In this document: positions 1 through 5,130 of the stretch, in pieces
Layout: each line of letters opens with the position of its first letter
Position numbering within the stretch: the stretch's first letter is position 1
Notes under the pieces: model-generated
The model's database searches: none
What the model saw: only the letters and a program-made list of their open reading frames with translations
What the model was told of the DNA's origin: nothing
Assembly: GCA_024653385.1 (NCBI GenBank)
Contig: JANLFZ010000426.1
Coordinates: 392-5,521 of the forward strand
Direction: 5' to 3'
Origin: Thermoguttaceae bacterium
Lineage (GTDB): Bacteria; Planctomycetota; Planctomycetia; Pirellulales; Thermoguttaceae
DNA: 5,130 nucleotides
Translations under genes and position numbers: made by a program

Positions 1-833
1 ATGTGATTCTGGCGACCTCGTACGCCGACGTGGCCCACGTGGTGGAAGGGATCGAGGCCGGCGCCGACGATTTCCTCGCCAAGCCGATCCGTCCCGAGGA
101 ACTGCGCGTCAGGCTCCGCGCGGGCGAGCGTCTGTTGGCCCTTGAGGGCCGCGACGTGATGATCTTCGCCTTGGCCAAGCTGGCCGAGTCGCGCGACCCG
201 GACATCGGCGCGCACCTGGAGCGGATGCGCGAGTACTGCCGCGTCCTTGCCGAAGAACTGGCCCGCCACCGAAAGTACCAGGCCGAGGTGGACGGCGAGT
301 ACGTCCAACTGATCTACTTGACCAGCCCGCTGCACGACATCGGCAAGGTGGGCGTCCCCGACCGGGTGCTCCTGAAACCCGGGCGTCTCGATCCCGAGGA
401 ATTCGAACTCATGAAGGCGCACACCGTGCTCGGGGGACAAACGCTCGAGGCGGCGGCCCAAGCCCACCCCGAGGCACAATTCCTCGCCATGGCCCGCGAT
501 ATCGCCTTGACCCACCACGAACGTTTCGACGGCCGAGGCTATCCGCAAGGACTCTCGGGCGAACAGATTCCACTGTGCGGCCGGATTACCGCACTAGCCG
601 ACGTGTACGACGCCCTGACCACGAAGCGCGTGTACAAGCCCGGCTTCAGCCACCAAACCGCGAGGTCCATTATCCTGGAAGGCTGCGGCACGCATTTCGA
701 TCCGGACATTGTCGATGCCTTCCTGGCGCGCGAAAGCGACTTTTTGGCCATCTGGCATCAGTTCAACGCGCCCTCGCCGCCCGTGGCCAGCGATGGCTTG
801 GACCACGCGGCCGCCCCGGCGGCTGTCGTTTGA
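1..833 (+). CDS. Response regulator with HD-GYP domain, predicted cyclic-di-GMP phosphodiesterase (5' partial)
   Basis: A cytoplasmic two-component output protein. HD-GYP domains hydrolyse cyclic-di-GMP using a bound metal centre, lowering the messenger that promotes sessile life. Numbering from the first full codon (base 3), residues 1-40 are the end of a CheY-like receiver: VILATS carries the conserved Thr/Ser at the end of beta-4, and AKPI holds the conserved Lys (K28). The phospho-accepting Asp lies off the left edge. The HD-GYP domain covers about 50-245: H71 in IGAHLERM, the HD pair at 111-112 (HDIGKVGVPD), HHE at 171-173, DGRGYP at 176-181, and ADVYDALT at 199-206. All the signature motifs are intact, so activity is likely. 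The last 25 or so residues are a Pro/Ala-rich tail. The layout matches the RpfG-type receiver-HD-GYP family. The GTG at base 3 is an internal Val codon, not a start. The partner histidine kinase is not visible. The next gene follows on the same strand after 153 bases. Confidence 0.93.
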   Translation, partial: VILATSYADVAHVVEGIEAGADDFLAKPIRPEELRVRLRAGERLLALEGRDVMIFALAKLAESRDPDIGAHLERMREYCRVLAEELARHRKYQAEVDGEYVQLIYLTSPLHDIGKVGVPDRVLLKPGRLDPEEFELMKAHTVLGGQTLEAAAQAHPEAQFLAMARDIALTHHERFDGRGYPQGLSGEQIPLCGRITALADVYDALTTKRVYKPGFSHQTARSIILEGCGTHFDPDIVDAFLARESDFLAIWHQFNAPSPPVASDGLDHAAAPAAVV

Positions 834-974
834 CGGCAAGGCTTGCCCAGCCGGCACGGCCCACACGGACCTTCTCACGGGCACCGCGACCCTCGCCGCA
901 ATCGGCTCATCCGCTCGATGGCGCCGGGCCGATGCCGGAAACCGGAGCGTCGCGCGCTCTGGCTCGGTTTGCGC

Positions 975-981
975 AAGGAGG
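975..981 (+). promoter_or_regulatory. Strong Shine-Dalgarno site for the FadL-family gene
   Basis: AAGGAGG lies five bases before the ATG at 987. It is a near-perfect anti-16S match and decides the start: the open frame extends back to 843, but those 48 codons are Arg/Pro/His-rich and would bury the signal peptide. Confidence 0.85.
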
Positions 982-986
982 CTGCC

Positions 987-2246
987 ATGACCCGGTCCGC
1001 GTTCCCTCTATTGGCCTTGGGCCTGACCGTCCTCCTGGCGACCGAGGGCCTGGCCGACGGAACCATGACCAACGGGGTGTCGCCGCGGTCGATCGGGCGG
1101 GGCGGAACCAATATCGCCTTCGCCGACAACGGGAGCGTCCTTTTCGACAATCCAGCCGGCGCCGTCAACGTCGAGGGCGACGGCCTCGTGGACTTTGGCG
1201 GCACTCTGGTGTTGACCGATTTCCGATACGCCGATCCGGCCAACTCGTCCGCGCGCAGCACCGAACTGTGCCCGCTTCCCGAAGCGGCCTTCATCCGACG
1301 TAGCGCCGACGGCCAATGGGCCTTGGGGCTGGGTGTGTTCACGCCGGCGGGGTTCTGCGAGGAATACGATCTGGAAGGCTCCTTCCCGTTTTCGGGCCGG
1401 CGTCATTACAAGTCGTTCGCGGCGCTGGGCAAGTTCCTGCCCGCCGCCGCGTTCCGCGCCACGGATCGCCTGTCGCTGGGCGCCACGCTCGGCGTTGGCG
1501 TGACGCATGCCGAACTGGAAGGCCCCTACTTCCTCCAAGGGCCCGGATCGCTTCGTGGGCTGCCTACCCTGTTGGACCTTCAAGGGACCGGCGCAACCCT
1601 GGTCTGGTCGGCCGGATTGCAGTACGCGCTTAGCGAGACGACCACGCTCGGACTGGCCTACCAGAGCGAAAGCCGCTTCCATCTGCACGGCTCGACCCGG
1701 GTCGACGTGCCCGGACTGGGGCAAACGGCGTACGATTCCCGAGTCGATATGGCATGGCCGCGGTCCGTGGGCGCCGGCATCCGCCATGCCTTGTGCCGAC
1801 ACCGTATCGTTTCGGCCGATGTCCTGTGGTACGACTGGTCGAACGCCTTCGATGACTTCGGCATCCATCTGACTCGTCCCACGAACCCGCTGTTTCCCAA
1901 TGTCTACGAGCAGTTCCCGCTCGGATGGCGCGACACCGTGTCCGTGCGTCTGGGGTACGAGTACGTGTTCGAGCAAGGACAAGTGCTCCGATGCGGTTAT
2001 GTCCACCACCGCAATCCCGTGCCCGACGGGACCCTCACCCCCTATATCCAGGCCATCCACGAACACGCGTTTTCGATCGGTTACGGGTTTGAATGCCTGG
2101 GCTGGGAGGTGGACCTTGCCTACATGTTCCTCTTCGGGCCGGACCAACCGGTTGACCCGAGCAGCTTCGTCGGCGGCGACTTCGATGGCGCCCTCCACGA
2201 GGCACAAGCCCACGCGGTGGCATTCGGGCTGACGCGGCGATTTTAG
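987..2246 (+). CDS. Outer-membrane transport protein, OMPP1/FadL/TodX family
   Basis: A predicted outer-membrane beta-barrel that takes up hydrophobic molecules such as long-chain fatty acids or aromatic hydrocarbons. The product is 419 residues, close to the family's usual 400-450. The signal peptide is MTRS followed by a hydrophobic run (5-18), with likely cleavage after A23 (GLA/D). The mature N-terminus carries the family signature at 29-62: NGVSPRSIGRGGTNIAFADN, then a DNPAG motif at 54-58, corresponding to the FadL N-terminal plug region. WRDTVSVRLGYEY at 314-326 and NPVPDGTLTPY at 343-353 match conserved late-barrel segments. The chain ends in RRF; a C-terminal Phe is the usual signal for barrel insertion by the BAM machinery. 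Alternating polar/hydrophobic strands fill the rest. Five cysteines (95, 124, 270, 336, 370) are more than I would expect in a barrel. The substrate cannot be read from sequence, and no acyl-CoA synthetase or aromatic-degradation gene is in view. The start is set by the site at 975-981. Confidence 0.9.
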   Translation: MTRSAFPLLALGLTVLLATEGLADGTMTNGVSPRSIGRGGTNIAFADNGSVLFDNPAGAVNVEGDGLVDFGGTLVLTDFRYADPANSSARSTELCPLPEAAFIRRSADGQWALGLGVFTPAGFCEEYDLEGSFPFSGRRHYKSFAALGKFLPAAAFRATDRLSLGATLGVGVTHAELEGPYFLQGPGSLRGLPTLLDLQGTGATLVWSAGLQYALSETTTLGLAYQSESRFHLHGSTRVDVPGLGQTAYDSRVDMAWPRSVGAGIRHALCRHRIVSADVLWYDWSNAFDDFGIHLTRPTNPLFPNVYEQFPLGWRDTVSVRLGYEYVFEQGQVLRCGYVHHRNPVPDGTLTPYIQAIHEHAFSIGYGFECLGWEVDLAYMFLFGPDQPVDPSSFVGGDFDGALHEAQAHAVAFGLTRRF

Positions 2247-2314
2247 GCGCGTTGCTTCGCCTTGGCGGCAGCCCCCCCACCAAGCGAGGTTTCTTCGACG
2301 TCGTCCGGTATCGC

Positions 2315-2340
2315 CAGCCAGCCACTGGCGTTGGCTGTTT
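2315..2340 (+). terminator. Possible weak intrinsic terminator after the FadL-family gene
   Basis: CAGCCAGCC (2315-2323) pairs with GGC (2327-2329) and TGGCTG (2332-2337) around an ACT loop, with a two-base GT bulge. Only three T follow (2338-2340). The site is 68 bases past the stop codon. The stem is plausible but the short T run makes efficient termination doubtful. A competing fold pairs CGCCAG (2312-2317) with CTGGCG (2325-2330). Confidence 0.35.
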
Positions 2341-2500
2341 CTGCACCGGCTTGTATTCGTTTGCACCGCGTGGGATGCACACATCCCCGAGATTCCAGCA
2401 GTTCGTCCTAGCCGACGACCCTCCGTTCGGGGCATTTTCTCCGCCTTTGACGCGATTTTTTTGTAACAAACCTCTGCCAAAAAGCATCTAACAGGGTGCC

Positions 2501-2529
2501 TTGGAAAGCGACGTGCCCGGTATTATTGT
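2501..2529 (+). promoter_or_regulatory. Candidate sigma-70-type promoter for the sigma gene
   Basis: TTGGAA (2501-2506) and TATTGT (2524-2529) are separated by 17 bases; each matches the housekeeping consensus at four of six positions. Overlapping alternatives for the -10 box are TATTAT (2521-2526, 14-base spacer) and TGTAAT (2527-2532, 20-base spacer), both with worse spacing. A start near 2536 would give a leader of about 150 bases before the ATG at 2688. Planctomycete promoters are poorly defined, so this is tentative. Confidence 0.3.
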
Positions 2530-2533
2530 AATT

Positions 2534-2565
2534 GTGGCGGGATCAGTCCCCTCCAAAGGGGCCAC
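2534..2565 (+). repeat. Nested inverted repeats in the putative sigma-gene leader
   Basis: GTGGC (2534-2538) can pair with GCCAC (2561-2565), enclosing GGGA (2539-2542) with TCCC (2547-2550). A mutually exclusive pairing is CCCC (2548-2551) with GGGG (2558-2561). If the promoter at 2501-2529 is real, this would be the first structure in the transcript. It matches no riboswitch family I recognise, and short GC stems are common by chance. Confidence 0.3.
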
Positions 2566-2674
2566 TTTCGCTGTCTCGGATGGTGAAATCGGGAAGATCG
2601 ACGGAACCGGCACGCAACGTGCATTGTCCTTCCTACGGCGTGACGTGCAACCTGTGGATGCCAAATTGTGCAGC

Positions 2675-2680
2675 GAGGGA
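2675..2680 (+). promoter_or_regulatory. Shine-Dalgarno site supporting the sigma-gene start at 2688
   Basis: GAGGGA lies seven bases before the ATG at 2688. A stronger purine run, GAGGGAGGGG (2766-2775), lies five bases before an in-frame ATG at 2781, so the start is not settled by these sites alone. Confidence 0.5.
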
Positions 2681-2687
2681 ACGAATC

Positions 2688-3761
2688 ATGGTTCAGAGCC
2701 AACCGACTTCCGCAGCCCTCGGGCCAGAGCGGTGGGCGGCACTCGGCCGCCAGGAAATTCCCTCCGAGGGAGGGGTAGAGATGCATCGCGAGATCTTCCT
2801 GCGATTCCGCCGGGGCGAGTCGAAGCAATCCCTTGCTCGCCGGTACGGCCTGAGCCCGTCGACCATCCGCCGGATCATTGCCCGGGAGCGCTACCGCCGA
2901 ATCGTCGAGCTGCCGTTGGAGTACATTCCGAACGACCAGTTCGACCGGTTTTCGGCGCGGGAAGAAGAAGCGGTGCTGGGGCCGCCTCCACCGCCGGATA
3001 AGCCTCCCAAGCGGGTCAAGCCGCCGGCCGGGTTGCCGCCCTATCTGGCCAGTCTCTACGAGACGCCGCTATTGACGCCCCAGCAGGAGATTCATCTGTT
3101 TCGCAAGATGAACTACCTGAAGTACAAGGCCGCCCATCTGCGCGCGCAGCTCGACCCGGCGGACCCGGCCGATTCGTTGATGGACCGCATCGAGCAGATC
3201 TACCGCCAGTCGGTGACGGTCAAGAACGAGATCATCCGAGCCAACTTGCGCTTGGTGGTGGCCATAGCCAAGCGTTACGCGACCAACTCGGAGACGTTGT
3301 TCGAGTTGGTCAGCGACGGGAACATTTCGTTGATTCGGGCGGTCGAGAAGTTCGATTTTGCCCGGGGTTTCAAGTTCAGCACGTACGCGACTTGGGCGAT
3401 CATCAAGAACTTCGCCCGCACCATCCCGACCGAGAACCGCTACCATAGCCGCTTCCGGACCGGTGGCGACGAGGTCTTTCAGGCGGCCCCGGACGCGCGA
3501 ACCGACGAGCAGACCCTGCAATCGGCCCAGCTTCAGGCCGAGGGCCAGATCGCCAGAATCATGGACCGCCTCGACGATCGCGAGCGGCAGATCATCCGAT
3601 ACCGCTACGGGCTGGAACCGGGCCAGGAGCCCATGACGCTCAAGGAGGTCGGCCACGCGCTCGGGGTGACCAAGGAACGCATCCGGCAACTCGAGACCCG
3701 GGCGATCGCCAAACTTCGCCGCGCCGCCGAGGAGGAAGGCGTCGAGTTGCCCGAGCGGTAG
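2688..3761 (+). CDS. Sigma-70 family RNA polymerase sigma factor with N-terminal HTH domain
   Basis: A predicted RNA polymerase specificity subunit. The product is 357 residues from the ATG at 2688, or 326 from the ATG at 2781. In the longer form: helix-turn-helix at about 32-66 (RFRRGESKQSLARRYGLSPS and following), a YIPNDQFD segment near 79-86, then a proline-rich linker at 97-113. A region 1.2-like block at 115-155 includes GLPPYLASLYETPLLTPQQE. Region 2 at about 181-247 includes NLRLVVAIAKRY, the core-binding segment ELVSDGNISLIRAVEKFD, and FKFSTYATWAIIKNFART for -10 melting and recognition. Region 4 at about 288-347 holds the -35-binding HTH, with GVTKERIRQLETRAIAKLR. Only about 40 residues separate regions 2 and 4, so a normal region 3 is missing. 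The closeness of regions 2 and 4 to RpoD/SigA suggests a group 2-like factor rather than an ECF. The fused HTH could bind DNA or a regulator; this is inference. A TTG start at 2532 is possible but unlikely: that stretch has non-coding composition. Confidence 0.92.
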   Translation: MVQSQPTSAALGPERWAALGRQEIPSEGGVEMHREIFLRFRRGESKQSLARRYGLSPSTIRRIIARERYRRIVELPLEYIPNDQFDRFSAREEEAVLGPPPPPDKPPKRVKPPAGLPPYLASLYETPLLTPQQEIHLFRKMNYLKYKAAHLRAQLDPADPADSLMDRIEQIYRQSVTVKNEIIRANLRLVVAIAKRYATNSETLFELVSDGNISLIRAVEKFDFARGFKFSTYATWAIIKNFARTIPTENRYHSRFRTGGDEVFQAAPDARTDEQTLQSAQLQAEGQIARIMDRLDDRERQIIRYRYGLEPGQEPMTLKEVGHALGVTKERIRQLETRAIAKLRRAAEEEGVELPER

Positions 3762-3815
3762 CCTGCCCCTGGCCCCCGTCTACGGTGCCGGCTTCTCGGC
3801 GGTCCGCGCCGCGTC

Positions 3816-5130
3816 TCAGGGCCGCGATGGCACCCCGAGAACCCGCGTCTCGGCGCGCCGGATCGGCAGCGAGAACTTGGGCCCCTGCCCCACGACCCGG
3901 CCGGTCAGCAGATCGTGGACCGGTCCGGGGTGTCCGGTATCGATCTCCAACGGCCCGTCCTGCGAGGCATGAAGCACCAGGTACGGGCCGTTCGCGTAGA
4001 CGTTGCAGTCGCTTTGGGTGAACAGGTGAACGCCTGCCCGGCGCGCGCCCAGGCGGAGCAAGTCGCTGGTCAGGCCGGGCGGTCCGACGAACATCGAGGG
4101 GCCCGATTCGGTCTGGCGCAAGGCGACCGCGGGCGAGCCGTCGGGGTAGGCCGCCAGGGTTTCGTCCGCGGTCGCGTCGGAGGCGCAAAACAGCGGTTCC
4201 ACGGGACGCTTGAGCCCCAGCGGCGTTTGCAGTCCCAGCTTCTTGCCGGCGGCCGTGGGTTCGGCCCAGGCGCTGCCCGAGTGCCTGGCAAGCCGGAATC
4301 CGGTCAGCTCGCGCATGGCATCGAGCGAGGTGCGGTCTTCTTCATGATATCCCGGGGCATAGCACCAGATGCGAAGGCTGCCGCTGGTGGCCGCGAGGAG
4401 TCGTTTGCGTTGGTCGGGCGAGAGTCGCCACGCATTGAGCAACACGTAGACCTTGGCGCGGACCCGCCCGGCCAAGACATCGTCGAGCAGGTATTGGCCG
4501 TACGGAGCGCCCATGCGTCCCAAAGGCCGGCGGACCTCGTAGATTCCGGGCACCGTCACGGCGCTGCCGCCGGCCGCCACGCGGAGCATGCTGCCTTCGT
4601 CGATGACCGCGGCAACCTCGGGCCGGAAGGGTCGAGGGGTTTGCAGCAGGGGCCGGTCGAGGACCTCGAGACGTTTCATCTCGGCCCAAAGGCGCGGGTC
4701 GTTGAACCAGCCGGTCGCGCCCAAGTCCATCCACCACGTGGCGAAGTGGCGAAGGGCGCACTGGGCCGTGTTCCGGACCAACTGCGCATTGGTCTCGTCG
4801 ACGGTCGCCACCCGCTCGCGCCACCCGGGAAACGTCCCCGTGCTCAAGTGGGTTGCCGTGTCGTCCTCGTAGAGCCACATTTTGCCGGCCAGGGCGACGC
4901 TCTCGGCGGCGGTCATGGCGGGGGCGCTTTGCCCCAACCCGCGGTCGAAATACGAGATGGGCGAACAAAGCACGTCGATGTCGGGGCAATCGAGGACGCG
5001 GCGCAAGGCGTAGTGACCCGACGTGGCGGGCCCAAGGCCGACCGCGCCGAACTCGAACACGTAGCCGTAGAAGAACACCACGAGCTTGCGGCCGCGCGTG
5101 GCCTGGCGCACGGCGTGGGCCAGTTGGCAG
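3816..5130 (-). CDS. GH42-like glycosidase-type protein, C-terminal part (5' partial)
   Basis: About 438 residues of a large protein whose N-terminus lies off the right edge. The frame stays open to 5129, and the GTG at 5111 is an internal Val. Numbering from that Val: 9-140 look like the last strands of a clan GH-A TIM barrel. KLVVFFYGYVFEF (9-21), the SGHYALRRVLDCPDIDVLCS segment (31-50), PISYFDRG, then AESVALAGKMWLYEDDTATH (69-88), with E82 or a neighbouring Asp a candidate nucleophile, and TWWMDLGATGWFNDPRLW (125-142). A domain resembling the beta-galactosidase trimerisation fold follows, from AAVIDEGSML (167) to about 350, including VYVLLNAWRLSPDQRKRLL. The end (about 360-431) looks like a small beta-sandwich: NVYANGPYLVLHAS, then HDLLTGRVV. 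This order fits GH42-type beta-galactosidases and related planctomycete proteins. Substrate is unknown, and the acid/base residue and any signal peptide are out of view. It is convergent with the sigma gene across 54 bases, without a clear terminator between them. Confidence 0.72.
   Translation of the reverse strand, partial: CQLAHAVRQATRGRKLVVFFYGYVFEFGAVGLGPATSGHYALRRVLDCPDIDVLCSPISYFDRGLGQSAPAMTAAESVALAGKMWLYEDDTATHLSTGTFPGWRERVATVDETNAQLVRNTAQCALRHFATWWMDLGATGWFNDPRLWAEMKRLEVLDRPLLQTPRPFRPEVAAVIDEGSMLRVAAGGSAVTVPGIYEVRRPLGRMGAPYGQYLLDDVLAGRVRAKVYVLLNAWRLSPDQRKRLLAATSGSLRIWCYAPGYHEEDRTSLDAMRELTGFRLARHSGSAWAEPTAAGKKLGLQTPLGLKRPVEPLFCASDATADETLAAYPDGSPAVALRQTESGPSMFVGPPGLTSDLLRLGARRAGVHLFTQSDCNVYANGPYLVLHASQDGPLEIDTGHPGPVHDLLTGRVVGQGPKFSLPIRRAETRVLGVPSRP

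Larger units (their letters stand above)
2247..2687. other. 441-base non-coding region upstream of the sigma gene
   Basis: No convincing gene is present. Open frames here lack a ribosome binding site and show no recognisable protein pattern. Base composition is visibly lower in GC than the flanking genes, with an AT-rich patch at about 2434-2490 that includes a run of seven T (2456-2462) and an 11-base palindrome TTTGTAACAAA (2460-2470). Further along are a promoter-like pair (2501-2529), short inverted repeats (2534-2565 and 2610-2622) and three ACGTGC hexamers (2511, 2617, 2643). Together this looks like a promoter plus long leader for the sigma gene, although no single element is secure. 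Confidence 0.6.

Noticed and set aside
835..847. GGCAAG-G-CTTGCC inverted repeat just after the HD-GYP stop codon
   Set aside because: The perfect palindrome leaves a one-base loop, so the real stem would be about four pairs, and no T run follows. It is not a credible terminator.
575..1303. Plus-strand open frame of 242 codons spanning the end of the HD-GYP gene and the start of the porin gene
   Set aside because: The translation is Arg/Pro-rich with no domain, and it overlaps two well-supported genes in another frame.
1008..2480. Long minus-strand open frame of 490 codons opposite the FadL-family gene
   Set aside because: It mirrors the GC-rich codon pattern of the plus-strand gene, which has a signal peptide, a family signature and a ribosome binding site. 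The antisense product has no recognisable domain.
2252..2491. 79-codon open frame in the non-coding region
   Set aside because: It starts at TTG with no Shine-Dalgarno site, has no recognisable motif, and its composition looks non-coding.
3762..3815. Search for a bidirectional terminator between the convergent genes
   Set aside because: Only a four-pair GCCG/CGGC stem (3787-3790 with 3797-3800) was found, and there is no T or A run on either side.
3640..4188. Arg-rich minus-strand open frame of 182 codons
   Set aside because: It is a frame-shifted shadow of the glycosidase-like gene and the end of the sigma gene.
1..5130. A new defence, mobile or biosynthetic system
   Set aside because: The four genes belong to known families and show no shared pathway. 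There are no transposase, integrase, nuclease or toxin-antitoxin signatures and no direct-repeat arrays.

Overview
The window is GC-rich (well above 60% by eye) and reads like a piece of a planctomycete-type bacterial chromosome. The best taxonomic pointer is the sigma factor at 2688-3761. It joins an N-terminal helix-turn-helix, a proline-rich linker ending in a GLPPYLASLYE segment, and sigma regions 2 and 4 with almost nothing between them. I recognise that layout from planctomycete sigma-70 family proteins; this is from memory, not a search. An outer-membrane barrel of the FadL type shows the cell is diderm, and the large glycosidase-like gene fits the carbohydrate-rich genomes of that group.

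Layout: (1) 1-833, plus strand, the 3' part of a response regulator with an HD-GYP domain, a predicted cyclic-di-GMP phosphodiesterase; the front of its receiver domain lies off the left edge. (2) 987-2246, plus strand, a complete OMPP1/FadL/TodX-family outer-membrane transport protein with its own strong ribosome binding site and signal peptide. (3) 2247-2687, a 441-base non-coding stretch with a weak terminator-like hairpin, an AT-rich island, a possible promoter and a potentially structured leader. (4) 2688-3761, plus strand, the HTH-sigma factor. (5) 3816-5130, minus strand, the C-terminal part of a GH42-like (clan GH-A) glycosidase-type protein, convergent with the sigma gene and running off the right edge.

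These genes do not form an obvious pathway. The first two share a strand across a 153-base gap and could be co-transcribed, but nothing ties c-di-GMP turnover to the porin beyond adjacency. The sigma factor probably has its own promoter, and the glycosidase-like gene is transcribed towards it. I see no mobile element, CRISPR array, tRNA or rRNA. I found no convincing new multi-gene system. The points most worth a second look are the sigma factor's architecture, its uncertain start and its long leader.
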